Shown: piece after piece, positions 44,072-54,500 of the stretch
How the letters are laid out: every line of letters begins with the position of its first letter
Position numbering within the stretch: position 1 is the stretch's first letter
Assembly: GCA_964577145.1 (NCBI GenBank)
Contig: CAZNXM010000005.1
Span: 1 to 64,000 of the forward strand
Direction of reading: 5' to 3'
Origin: MGIIa-K1 sp964577145
Lineage (GTDB): Archaea > Thermoplasmatota > Poseidoniia > Poseidoniales > Poseidoniaceae
DNA length: 64,000 nt
Translations under genes and position numbers: made by a program
Notes under the pieces: model-generated
What the model was told of the DNA's origin: nothing
Seen by the model: the letters and a program-made list of their open reading frames with translations, nothing else
Database searches by the model: none

Positions 44072-45742
44072 TTAAAAGGGTAAATCAGAGATTTCAACCC
44101 TACTTTGAGCGCCATCATCTCTCGACCTCAAAGTAACAGTTCCATCGTTTAGAGAATCGTGGTCGACAGTGATGCACCATGGCACACCAATCTCGTCAGC
44201 TCTCGCATATCTTCGCCCAATCGATCCGCTAGCATCGTAAATCGATACAACTCCAGATTTGGAGCATAAGGAGTGATGAATTTTCGCAGCGAGTTCGCCC
44301 ATGCCGTCCTTTTCATAGAGGGGTAATACGCATACATCCACAGGTGCTACAGTAGAGGGTAAGCGTAGATAGGAGTAACTCTCTCCACCTTTCTCGGTTT
44401 CCTCATAGCAGTGGTCGAGAAGATGCCAAATGATTCGGTCGATGCCAAACGCTGGTTCAACAACATGAGGAATGAACCATTCCCCAGTCTGATTATCAGT
44501 GAATTGCCTACGCTTTACATGCTCGGAGAGAACTTCAACATCTGTTCCATCAATATTGAGGGTAAGTGGGAACGATGTGGTTGAATCCAATTCCTCGATT
44601 GCATCCTTAACCTTGCCAGCAAGTGCACGGAACGCTGGACCTGCCTTAGCGCCATCAATCGTCCAGCCATCGATTTCAACGCTCTTAGGCTCTTGGAAAG
44701 TGCGCCATGCTCTGAGTCGCTGTCCTGTTGCATTCTCATGTGCCTCGAGGTCATAGCATCCACGATGAGCAATTCCTACGCACTCAATCCAACCATAGGA
44801 ACCAAGAATTTCTGCATCCCAGCAATCCTGAGCATAATGAGCCATCTCATCGGATTCGTGCTGTCTAAATCTCAGACCATCCGGTTTTATTCCCACTTTC
44901 AGTAGGAAATCCATGGTCCACCCCATGAAAAATCCAACAGTAGGGTGGCGAATTATTCCCTTGTCCACTGCTTCCGCGAGTGTTATTTTGTATTCACTAC
45001 CACCGTCAGCAACTAAAGTTAGAGGTTGAGTCCATGCAGAAAAATCGTGGAGTGGTAGTACTTCGGGGTCGATGAAATACTCTAATTCAGCCATATTGAA
45101 TTCACGAAGCCGTATCATCCCTTGGCGCGGACTAATTTCATTCCGATATCCTTTACCTGTCTGTACAGCGCCAAAAGGTAGGCGTTCACGGAAGTGACGG
45201 TAAATCGATGAAAAGGAAGTGAACATACCCTGCGCTGTTTCTGGCCTTAGGAACCCCTGTCTACCAGATGTACCCGCTCCAATTTTGGTATTGAACATCA
45301 AATTCTGTGCTTCAACTGCTCCCCATCCACTCTCGCCGCATGATGGACAAGGAGGATTTGAGGATTGCAATAATTCTTCAAGTTGGTTCTTGGGCAAGGA
45401 CTCTGGGTTCGGATGAACATCCTCAACCAAATGATCTGCCCTACTAGCTTCTCCACAATTTTTGCATTCTGTAAGAAAATCACTGAATTCACCCACATGG
45501 CCACTCGCTTCTAGCACCGCATAAGGGGTGACGGTAGGGCAACTAATCTCTACGATATTTCCAAGAGAAAGCCAATGGTCAATCCATGTTTGATTTACAC
45601 GGTTTCGCAATCTTCCGCCCACTGGGCCAAAATCATACAGACCTGCGGCTCCTCCATGAATTTCGAAAGATGGGAGGATTACACCTCGGCGTTTTAGGAT
45701 GCCAGTCAGCCGGCTCAAACGCTCTGCCGAGAAATCATCCAT
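44072..45742 (-). CDS. glyS: Glycyl-tRNA synthetase, class II dimeric type
   Basis: 556 residues. Blocks: RRGVILPSFEIHGGAAGLYDFGPVG at the N-terminus, motif 1 region ISCPTVTPYAVLEASGHVGEF, a zinc-type CKNC and CPSC pair, FLRPETAQGMFTSFSSIYRH and GYRNEISPRQGMIRLREFNMAELEYF around motif 2, and motif 3 with HVVEPAFGIDRIIWHLLDH. The C-terminal anticodon-binding domain contains RRYARADEIGVPWCITVDHD. This is the alpha2 type shared by archaea and eukaryotes. Start ATG 45740-45742. It is divergent from the ferredoxin gene and upstream of rfcL. Confidence 0.95.
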   Translation of the reverse strand: MDDFSAERLSRLTGILKRRGVILPSFEIHGGAAGLYDFGPVGGRLRNRVNQTWIDHWLSLGNIVEISCPTVTPYAVLEASGHVGEFSDFLTECKNCGEASRADHLVEDVHPNPESLPKNQLEELLQSSNPPCPSCGESGWGAVEAQNLMFNTKIGAGTSGRQGFLRPETAQGMFTSFSSIYRHFRERLPFGAVQTGKGYRNEISPRQGMIRLREFNMAELEYFIDPEVLPLHDFSAWTQPLTLVADGGSEYKITLAEAVDKGIIRHPTVGFFMGWTMDFLLKVGIKPDGLRFRQHESDEMAHYAQDCWDAEILGSYGWIECVGIAHRGCYDLEAHENATGQRLRAWRTFQEPKSVEIDGWTIDGAKAGPAFRALAGKVKDAIEELDSTTSFPLTLNIDGTDVEVLSEHVKRRQFTDNQTGEWFIPHVVEPAFGIDRIIWHLLDHCYEETEKGGESYSYLRLPSTVAPVDVCVLPLYEKDGMGELAAKIHHSLCSKSGVVSIYDASGSIGRRYARADEIGVPWCITVDHDSLNDGTVTLRSRDDGAQSRVEISDLPF

Positions 45743-45819
45743 ACACCTGCGTTACAGAGGGGGTACATGAGCAAACCTGTTGCACAACCTGAAAAAAGGG
45801 GAACCTTCCACCCAATACC

Positions 45820-46128
45820 ATGGGTCAGGCGATGGTTGCAATTACCGCACAAGACTGTACAGGTTGTGACCTTTGTATTCCTCATTGCCCATTTGAGGCA
45901 CTTTTGCCACTATTGCAGTGCCCCCCTGGATTCAAGAAGCGTCCAATCATCGTTAGAGATGAGGCTTGTGTAGGTTGTCTTTCATGTATTGGTTCGTGCC
46001 CAACCGATGCACTGCATGAGGTAGTCATCCCATTGAGTTCAAAAAAATCCCCACTGCTATATCCCAGTGAACACCCTCCTACTGAAATTGTTCTACGCTG
46101 GGGCCCAGAAGGCATTTCCTGGGTGTGA
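45820..46128 (+). CDS. Two-cluster 4Fe-4S ferredoxin-like protein
   Basis: 102 residues. Two CxxCxxCxxxCP motifs are visible: CTGCDLCIPHCP near residue 14 and CVGCLSCIGSCP near residue 50, which would hold two [4Fe-4S] clusters. The segment between them contains an extra Cys (LLQCPPGF). The last 35 residues are unrelated to short ferredoxins. It is probably a soluble electron carrier or a small redox subunit. Its partner is not evident: neighbours are glyS (divergent) and the Lhr-type helicase 62 bases downstream. The ATG at 45820 is used; an ATG at 45832 is equally possible. Confidence 0.85.
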   Translation: MGQAMVAITAQDCTGCDLCIPHCPFEALLPLLQCPPGFKKRPIIVRDEACVGCLSCIGSCPTDALHEVVIPLSSKKSPLLYPSEHPPTEIVLRWGPEGISWV

Positions 46129-46178
46129 AACGGCAAGCCTTATCATCTGCCTACGTACGCTTTCTGGTCACGCGAAGT

Positions 46179-46185
46179 GAGGTGG
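46179..46185 (+). promoter_or_regulatory. Ribosome binding site GAGGTGG before a TTG start
   Basis: GAGGTGG followed by five bases and TTG at 46191. The strong site supports the non-ATG start of the large helicase. Confidence 0.7.
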
Positions 46186-46190
46186 AATAA

Positions 46191-49100
46191 TTGGCGAACA
46201 TTGAGTATCTAGATACACTTCACGATACCGAGGCGTTATTGGAGCGGTTGTGCCAACCTGTTCGTAATTGGTTTAAGGACAAATTTCCGGATTTTACCGA
46301 GCCACAAAAATTAGCGATTCCTTCGATAATGGCAGGAGAACATTTGCTATTGTGTTCTCCAACAGGTTCGGGAAAAACCCTAACTGCATTCCTAACAATC
46401 ATCGATAAATTGGTCCGACTCTCACTAGACGGGGAACTCAAAGAAAAAGTACACTGTATCTATATCTCTCCAATCAAGGCACTCGCCAATGATATCCAAC
46501 GCAATCTAATAGGTCCATTAACCGAGATAGAGGATAAATATCTTCCAGATCGTGCACAAAAGATTAGAGTTGGACTTCGTACAGGAGATACCCCTCAATC
46601 AGAGCGTCAAAAGATGCTGCGCAAGCCACCTCATATTCTCATTACTACGCCTGAAAGCATGGCAATCGCCATCTCTTCGCCTCGATTCCAGCCTATTGTT
46701 TCCAATTGTGAGTGGTTGATTATTGACGAGATGCATTCCCTAGTACCTACGAAGCGCGGAATACATCTTGCATTGACCATGAGTTTGCTAGACACTATTT
46801 TGCAAGAACAAGTCCAGAGAATTGGAATTTCTGCAACGATGGAGCCACTTGAGACTGTGGCAGAGTATCTAGTGGCCAGTGACGATAGAGAGTCTAGAGA
46901 TAATGCTCAAACTGTAAAAATTGCAAAAATCAGCGGAGCAAGAGAATTAGATCTTGACATTATTTTGTGTTCACCTAAATTTAGTGAATTATCAGTGATG
47001 AAAGTCCTTGAACTAAATGTGGAATTGATTGCTGATTTAATCAGCGCTCACACTACTACTCTCGTATTTGCTAATACTAGGAAGATGACTGAAACTCTGG
47101 TTCAGAAACTTCGACCATTCCTTGGTGATTTGGTCGCTGGACACCACGGATCGATGGATAAGAGAATACGATTGGACGTGGAACGAAAGCTGAAATTAGG
47201 CCACCTCCGTGCAGTTGTGACTTCTTCCTCACTGGAAATGGGTATTGATATTGGTTCAGTGGACATGGTTGTACAGATAGGGTCTCCAGGGGATATCGCA
47301 ACAGCATTACAGCGAATTGGGCGTGCAGGGCACCATGTTGGAGGCATACCTAGAGCGAGATTTCTCCCTTCAAGTGTAGATGATTTACTTGAGTTAGCAG
47401 CATTGCAATCAGCAATACAGACCGGTGAAATGGATTTACTTAGTTTCCCGCAAAATTCACTCGATGTATTAGCTCAATTCCTCATTGGTTTAGTGATTAT
47501 CAATGAGCGAGATATCGATGAAGCATTTGAAATTGTGACAAATACCTGGTCCTATCGAACTCTACCCTATGACGAATTCATCGAAGTCCTAGATATGTTA
47601 GAAGAGGAGAGAAGAGTATGGATTGATTGGGAAGAAAATCTGTATGGTAAGCGAGGTTATTCTCGTATGATTTACTATACTAATATCGGAACAATTGCTC
47701 CTGATAATTCTTACCTAGTATTCAACGCAGAGGGTAGTATTCTTGGGCAATTATCCTCCTCCTTCGTTGCTAACCTCAGGGGTGGTGATGTGATTCTATT
47801 GGGAGGTTCCACATACCGCGTAACCAATATTCAAGGAACTAGAGTAAATGTAAATTCTGTTACTGGATATCGCCCTACTGTACCTTCGTGGTCTGGTGAA
47901 GCAAGGTCCCGTTCAAGGGAATTATCTGGTGCACTACTAGACCTATTGGGCAACTGTGTTACCGCACTTAGAAGGCAGATGGATCCTCGGTTGATTTTAC
48001 GAGATGCATATGGTTTGGGCGCAGAAGTAGCCAATACTATTGCGCGGCATCTTGAGGAGCATACACTAGATTCATTCCAGGTGCCCGACCAAAACCGTCT
48101 ACTCGTCGAGCAAGTGATGAGTGGCGGTATGCCAACTTACCTCATTACCTCATGCCGCGGAAGAGGTTTCAATACCGCCTTAGGTTACTTTATGGCAGGG
48201 CTCGCTGAAGCCGATGGTATTGCAGTAATCGAATTATCTTTTGATGAAAACGGGCTTCTAATCAAGACGAGTAAGGAAGTTGACCCTGGGGAGATGTATC
48301 GGGCATTTACAAATAATGATCACATAGCAGTTATCGAACGCTATATTGTCAATACGCAAATCTTTGCTAAGAGGTTTAGAGAGGTTGCTGGGAGGTCGAT
48401 GATCATCCCCAAGAGAATCGGGGCTGAAGAAATTAGCCCGCAACAATTCCAGCAAAAAGCTGATGCATTACTCACCCGCCATCGCTCAATAGAGGATTCT
48501 CTACTGATTAAGGAAGCAAAATCTGAAATTCTTTTCGGGGATATCGACCTAACTAGCCTAACCGAATTCCTAGAGTCCTCGAAATCAGGTGAAGCTAGAA
48601 TTGTGCACACTAAGGTTGCAGTCCCATCTAGGCTTGGTATGAGCCTATACATGTCAACATTCGAAGACCTTCTCTCGATGAAGACGAGGGCTTTCCTAGT
48701 GAAGGACATAGACCCTGAAGTTCTTCGCCGGTTGCTTGGAAGTCGTTCTCTCGCTACCGAATTGACCGATGAACAACTCAAAGATTACTATTCGAGCAAG
48801 GTCCCACGACCCACTGATGCTAATTCATTGCTCAACTTGATGACTAAAGGTGGGGGATTGAACAGAGAATGGGATAATCCTCTCTATGCAGACAAATTAG
48901 AGGGCATAGACCATGACACTATTTCAGAATGGGTTGAAGAATTAGCAAGAGAGGGTGAGATTACAAAATTATCAGGAACTGGAATGCCAGAAATCGATGA
49001 TAAATGGTTCACTAAGTACATGGCTGAAATTCATGGTAGCCTAGGTTGTATCGCCATGCACGGCGGTAAAGATGTCGACGATGTTAGAGACCTATACACA

Positions 49101-51473
49101 AAAGGAGTAACCTATAAGGTTGCAACAGAATTCGATAAATTAACACCAACAAAATGGGAAGAAAGAAGAATTTCAGACCCACATGAAGCTCTACGTGTCA
49201 AGATAATCGAAATGTTGGGTTCCGAAGGCCCGGCAAGAGGAGAAGACCTCAATGAACGTCTTCCATTCCCTAGTGGACAGATTGAAAGCATCCTCCATGA
49301 ATTAGAAATGCGAAACGTGATTTCTGTTGGATTCTTTACACAGACAGATGAGGCTGAATTCATTCTGAAGGTAGATGAACACCGAATCACAGGTGGTGAG
49401 GATGATGTTGTTGAATATCGCTGGGTACAGAGTATGGTTATGGCCAAATCCTTCGAACAACATTCTGACGGTTTCGCTGCTTTCAATAAACATATACTAT
49501 TCCAAAAACAACAAGAAATGTTGTATCGCGTAGATGGTTTTAGGTATGCTGACTGGAAGGACTTACAATTGGATTCTGATGTATTAATGGGAAGATTACT
49601 GCATAACAGAATAGGATATACTACAATGAATAATCTACCTATGCTACTCGGGTTAAAACCTGAACCTTGGCTAGGTGAAATGGAAAAGTTGATCCTCGAA
49701 AAAATTCCAGCAGGTGAAAATCTCACACGCCAAGAAATACTGGCTGATTTCCCTAGGGGTGAAGAACACAAATCCCTCCAACGCGACCTAAAGAACGCTC
49801 TTGCAAATCTAGAACGTCAACTATGTGTCGTTAAGCAATTTGAGGACGTAGTTGGCCGCAGACGCCGATTGTCACTCTTCCACCGGGTTATCGATGTCTA
49901 CGAGGGCATGGATTTCGAAGATGCTCTTGAGAAAGTAATTGAGAGAATGGGCCCTGTCAAGGCATTTACTCTACGATATTATGTATCTAGATCAGTCGAG
50001 GAATTGGCAATTGCATTGAAGAATTTGGAGAATCAAAATCGCATTTCCAAAGTAATGGCTCTTGTTCCTGAACCCGAGGCATTCTACGTAATGCCATCTG
50101 AGGTTGCCAAACTCGCCTCGCCACAAAGAGAGGACCGATCCTTACGAATTCTAACCCAGTCCGACCCTTATGTGTCTCGATTTATTTGGGAGGTCCGAAG
50201 TATATTGGACAGAGGTTGGTATCTTCCTGTTTTCAAAGGCGTGGATCCCATTGGAAAGGTGCTGATGTTCAAGGTGAATGATTATCTTGAAATCAAGGAC
50301 ATGCATATTCCGTATGCTTACCTCGATGAATTCTGCGAAGCTTTTGAGAGATTGCTAGACAATCATTCAGATCAATTAGTCGATGTTGCAGTTCTTACAA
50401 ATTTCAACGGGGAAAGTGTAACCGATATCGATGACGATACTCGTCTTGCTCTCGAAGGGATCGGCTTCAAATTGGCTGGAGAGAGAATGATTAGAGGAGG
50501 AGTAGTTGACCCTCAGCCTCGTGAAATCGCTGAGCGGGCATTATTCCATCGCCACCACCTTCACCAAAATTCACGTAAGGAGAATGAGATCCAAGCACTA
50601 GGAAGTGTACAGGAGGTAAGGGATGACTTTGGTTTGAGAGGGCGGTCTGAATTATACCGCGTGGGACTCAAGAACATGGCAAGTGCCCACCGCCTGCATC
50701 AAGGAATCAACCTACGTGGGCACCAGGTATGGGCTTCATATGACCACTTTTCAACACTGCTTGCGATTCGTGGACAGGAAGCGGATGAAGAATTGTTAGA
50801 TATTATTGACTTCTTTTCAAATAATTCAGACCCAAATCTCTTCATGGAACGGCATGCGATGAAACGTGCGGCTTTCCGTAAATTGATTCAGCCGCTAATA
50901 CGTTCTGGGCACCTCGTCCAGGATTATCGCGGAGGCTTCAGAGCAGTACATCCGCGACAGGGTCTCGATTCGGTTATTCTTAGGAGGGAATATCTACGAA
51001 GATTGGTTTCCGATTATCCCGTTATTACTCTAAAGCAGTTCACAAGACTGTCAGGTACACCTTTCAAACCTGAGGAATTGAAAGCAATTCTCACTGAATT
51101 TGAAGAAGATGATACTCTAATCAAGGGATTCTTAATTCAGGACCTCCATGAGGTGTGCTGGGGAAGGAAGGATTTGTTGGAGGAAGCTAAGGATGTACCC
51201 CCCATCAGAGATTTCGTTCTACCACCAAGTGACCCAATCTCCCCATACTTTGCTGATGTACTAAAGCAAAAATTCGGATTCGGAAGTGCATATTTGGTTT
51301 TCAGAAATGCTGAACCTGTTGCAGCATTCAAGGCTAATACACGGGACAAAATTATCGATGTTACCGATTATGAGGGTTCTGAAAAGGGCTGGCGAATTGT
51401 CAAGGAATTTGCATGGGAACATCAAATGCCGTTGAAGACAGAATTGCGAATCGGTGGAAAGCGAATGCGCTAA
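46191..51473 (+). CDS. lhr: Very large Lhr-type superfamily 2 helicase
   Basis: 1760 residues. Helicase core: Q-motif region FTEPQKLAIPSIMAG, Walker A SPTGSGKTLTAF, motif Ia YISPIKALANDIQ, motif II DEMH, SATMEP (motif III), and the second RecA domain with HHGSMDKRIR and ALQRIGRAGHHVGG (motif VI). The Lhr-specific winged-helix and helical domains follow to about 880. The remaining 880 residues contain winged-helix-like segments and two stretches resembling AlkZ-type modules: one around 1250-1360 (GPVKAFTLRYYVSRS, then LTQSDPYVSRFIW), one around 1640-1740 (VLPPSDPISPYFAD). Lhr proteins translocate 3'-5' on single-stranded DNA, unwind RNA:DNA hybrids and act in repair. The TTG start is supported by GAGGTGG. 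Confidence 0.92.
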   Translation: MANIEYLDTLHDTEALLERLCQPVRNWFKDKFPDFTEPQKLAIPSIMAGEHLLLCSPTGSGKTLTAFLTIIDKLVRLSLDGELKEKVHCIYISPIKALANDIQRNLIGPLTEIEDKYLPDRAQKIRVGLRTGDTPQSERQKMLRKPPHILITTPESMAIAISSPRFQPIVSNCEWLIIDEMHSLVPTKRGIHLALTMSLLDTILQEQVQRIGISATMEPLETVAEYLVASDDRESRDNAQTVKIAKISGARELDLDIILCSPKFSELSVMKVLELNVELIADLISAHTTTLVFANTRKMTETLVQKLRPFLGDLVAGHHGSMDKRIRLDVERKLKLGHLRAVVTSSSLEMGIDIGSVDMVVQIGSPGDIATALQRIGRAGHHVGGIPRARFLPSSVDDLLELAALQSAIQTGEMDLLSFPQNSLDVLAQFLIGLVIINERDIDEAFEIVTNTWSYRTLPYDEFIEVLDMLEEERRVWIDWEENLYGKRGYSRMIYYTNIGTIAPDNSYLVFNAEGSILGQLSSSFVANLRGGDVILLGGSTYRVTNIQGTRVNVNSVTGYRPTVPSWSGEARSRSRELSGALLDLLGNCVTALRRQMDPRLILRDAYGLGAEVANTIARHLEEHTLDSFQVPDQNRLLVEQVMSGGMPTYLITSCRGRGFNTALGYFMAGLAEADGIAVIELSFDENGLLIKTSKEVDPGEMYRAFTNNDHIAVIERYIVNTQIFAKRFREVAGRSMIIPKRIGAEEISPQQFQQKADALLTRHRSIEDSLLIKEAKSEILFGDIDLTSLTEFLESSKSGEARIVHTKVAVPSRLGMSLYMSTFEDLLSMKTRAFLVKDIDPEVLRRLLGSRSLATELTDEQLKDYYSSKVPRPTDANSLLNLMTKGGGLNREWDNPLYADKLEGIDHDTISEWVEELAREGEITKLSGTGMPEIDDKWFTKYMAEIHGSLGCIAMHGGKDVDDVRDLYTKGVTYKVATEFDKLTPTKWEERRISDPHEALRVKIIEMLGSEGPARGEDLNERLPFPSGQIESILHELEMRNVISVGFFTQTDEAEFILKVDEHRITGGEDDVVEYRWVQSMVMAKSFEQHSDGFAAFNKHILFQKQQEMLYRVDGFRYADWKDLQLDSDVLMGRLLHNRIGYTTMNNLPMLLGLKPEPWLGEMEKLILEKIPAGENLTRQEILADFPRGEEHKSLQRDLKNALANLERQLCVVKQFEDVVGRRRRLSLFHRVIDVYEGMDFEDALEKVIERMGPVKAFTLRYYVSRSVEELAIALKNLENQNRISKVMALVPEPEAFYVMPSEVAKLASPQREDRSLRILTQSDPYVSRFIWEVRSILDRGWYLPVFKGVDPIGKVLMFKVNDYLEIKDMHIPYAYLDEFCEAFERLLDNHSDQLVDVAVLTNFNGESVTDIDDDTRLALEGIGFKLAGERMIRGGVVDPQPREIAERALFHRHHLHQNSRKENEIQALGSVQEVRDDFGLRGRSELYRVGLKNMASAHRLHQGINLRGHQVWASYDHFSTLLAIRGQEADEELLDIIDFFSNNSDPNLFMERHAMKRAAFRKLIQPLIRSGHLVQDYRGGFRAVHPRQGLDSVILRREYLRRLVSDYPVITLKQFTRLSGTPFKPEELKAILTEFEEDDTLIKGFLIQDLHEVCWGRKDLLEEAKDVPPIRDFVLPPSDPISPYFADVLKQKFGFGSAYLVFRNAEPVAAFKANTRDKIIDVTDYEGSEKGWRIVKEFAWEHQMPLKTELRIGGKRMR

Positions 51474-51520
51474 AATCTGTGCGGATTCAATGCAAAAATT
51501 GTTGACTTTTCGATTTGGCG

Positions 51521-51537
51521 TGAACCCAGAGGGTTCA
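51521..51537. promoter_or_regulatory. Perfect 7-bp inverted repeat upstream of the giant surface protein
   Basis: TGAACCC-AGA-GGGTTCA lies 27 bases before the GTG start at 51564 and 48 bases after the helicase stop. It may be an operator, or a hairpin ending the helicase transcript, though no T run follows. The 90-base intergenic space holds nothing else recognisable. Confidence 0.4.
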
Positions 51538-51563
51538 AGAACGAGTTTGTAGGGTCGATATTC

Positions 51564-54500
51564 GTGGACCGTAGGGTATTGCTCGTTCTAGCCTGCTTGC
51601 TGTTGATGACTGCAAGTCCAATGGTTTCTCCAACCTCAGCACAAACTGAGGAGGGTGTTATCATATTGGAAACCGTGGTTAATCCAGCAAATAATCACAC
51701 TTACTACCTCCTTTCCGATAGTAGTTGGTCAGATGCTGCAGATGCTGCACGAGGGCTCGATGGATTCCTAGTAACAATCAATGATGCTGAAGAGAATGAC
51801 TGGTTATTCGATACCTTTGCTATTGATGGCGAACAGAGGAGACATCTGTGGACTGGTTTATCAGACAGGGCTGAAGAAGGTCAATTCCGTTGGCATGATG
51901 GCCAGCCATTCCTATACCGCTCATGGGGAGCAGACCAACCTGCTACTTCCGGTGATGATGAAGATCATGTTCACATTGCTGGAACGAACATGGGAGATAT
52001 AGAGCCTGGAACTTGGAATGACCTCGAAGATGATCCACAATACTTCCCGGTATACGGGGTAGTAGAAGTTGGCGAGGGTGCTGATTTCGCACTTCGCTTC
52101 GATGGAATAGATGATTACATCATTATCGACGAAGATTTCCCTGAAATTACAGGTCACATTGAGATAGAAGCATGGGTCAACATACCTGATTCAACAGGAA
52201 TTCAGTTCATTACTATGTTTGGAGATTATGGATGGGGATTGTATCTAAATGACGGGTATCTCGCTTATTCGAATGAATACTCAATGGCTACCAACCCTAC
52301 TTCTAACAGAACTATTACTGAAAATACATGGACTCATGTTAAGGTAATAATTGACAATGATAATGAGAACGAATTTGGTGGCGAATTTTTCATTGACAAT
52401 GTGTCGTCCGGTCTGATTGATCTAGAAGATTCTCATATTCCCGCAGGAGACTTTGGTTCGAATGATTGCTACCAATCAGGTGATGATTGTGATGAATTAT
52501 TCATCGGGCGAATGGGGGCTGGCTGTGATTGCAACCATTTGCGCGGATTGTTGGATGATGTGATAATTACAACAGAAACTGGTATACTATCAGAATGGAA
52601 CTTCCCCGAAGGTGAGGGTTGGACTACTGAGGACCAGACAACCCGCCTTGGAGTAATTTCAGGCGCCGCATGGGTAATGCCAGATGGAACAATTGTTGCT
52701 CAAGCTGTTGAATTATTTAACGGAGAATTTGCTGAGCCAGTGAGCGCTGAAGCGGGAGATACCTTACTATTCTTCATGAAGATTCCAGAGAATACAAAAT
52801 ATCTCTCCTTGGAAGCATATTCAGGTGGTCTCTTTGATGAAGATGATAGCGGGCAAATTCCGGAAATTGAAATCTATTTCGCAGTGGATCGTATTCCTAC
52901 AAAATGGGATCACGATGATTCTTCAGAGAATTTCTATTCATACGGATTCTATTCATATGGTACTTGGGAATGGCCGACTGAAGGAATTTGGTGGATGACA
53001 ATAAGAAGTGATGAAGGATATACTGACATGAATATCCACGCCTATTGGGAGGAGGCACCACAGCCACCACCGCTTGAGGAATTAACTCAACTGAATAATG
53101 GAATCGCGGTAACAGGTCAAGGTGCATCAAATCAGAATGGGCCGACTTACTACTACGTCGACGTCACTGAAAATCTTTCAAATTTGAAAGTGCGCACCTA
53201 TGGTGGTAATGGACAATGCGATTTGGGTATTGCTTGGAAAGTACTTCCTGATACAAATGAGGGTGGTTGGATAGATGGCGTTATTGGAGAGCCAAATGGA
53301 CGCGAACAACCTACTTCCGATTATTCATACAATGTGGGTAATGATGAGCAGGTGAATATTTTCGATGCACAGATTGGAATTTACTATGTTGCAATTAGTT
53401 CATGGCGAGGATGCAAAGAAGTTACTATTATTGCTGATTTTACATTCGCTCCAGATAATACAATTCCTGAGGCTGCAATAGAATTGACGGCTGGAGTCGC
53501 TTATGGCCCACTTTCGGGCTATGAAGGTCTAGACCAGTGGTTCTACATCGACACTCCAACCGATACCGAGAGGTTAGAAGTTGACCTTGATGGAGGCGAT
53601 GGTGACGCCACGCTATTCATGAGATTGGAATCCTATCCTACATGGACTGCACATGACAAACATTCAGCAGCACCAGGTGCAAGTGATAGCATCAAATTCA
53701 ACGACCCTACTCCAGGGCGCTGGTACATCCTACTTGGTTCTGAAGAATCATTCAGTGCAGTAACAATTACTGCATCGTTTGCCGATAGATATGTTTGGGA
53801 ATATGATGGCGAGCCAATCCAACTATTCAATGATGAAGCGGTAGAGGGAATAATTGCTCCAGAAGGAAATGAGTTGTATTTCTTTATCGAAATCGAGGAT
53901 AGTGCGACTGATATTCAAATCAGGACATGGGGCGGAGAAGGAAATGTACTTCTCGATTCAGACTACGAAGGCGGGGATGACATTATCTTCGGAGATGGTC
54001 CAGGTATGGGTCGCCAAGGAAGCACAGGCGAAGACGGGAGTGGCCCAAATCAAAATCTATTCTGGTGGTTTGGTGAAGGCAGAATCGACATTACTCTTAC
54101 AGCACAATCCGATATAGAGGACATAGGGATAATCGCTACTTGGGAAGAATTTGATTTCCCGCGACCTGACCCGGAACCAGACCCTGACCCCGAAGATGTA
54201 GTGATCATCACCTGTGATGAAATGGCGCTGAAATTATTCGAGGAATTTGATATCAACAAAGATGGTGACATCTCACGTGATGAAGCCGGTGAAGAAGGGG
54301 ATATTTTCGAAGAAATCGACCTCGATGGAGATGGAATAGTCGAGATAGCTGAAGTCAAGCAAGAAGTGTGTTCATGCGAAAATGAATTTACCGGAATCTG
54401 GGAGCAATTCGAGTCGGATAGAGTAAGCATTGAATTGATGAGTAGCGTTGCTTGGAAGAATGATTTTGACTTATTCGCAGTTGATAGAAATGGCGATTTA

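Noticed and set aside
51520..51545. GGGTTCAAGAACG resembling a tRNA T-arm
   Set aside because: The bases flanking the TTCAA loop do not pair to form a T-stem, and no acceptor, D or anticodon arm can be drawn around it. It is treated as part of an inverted repeat.
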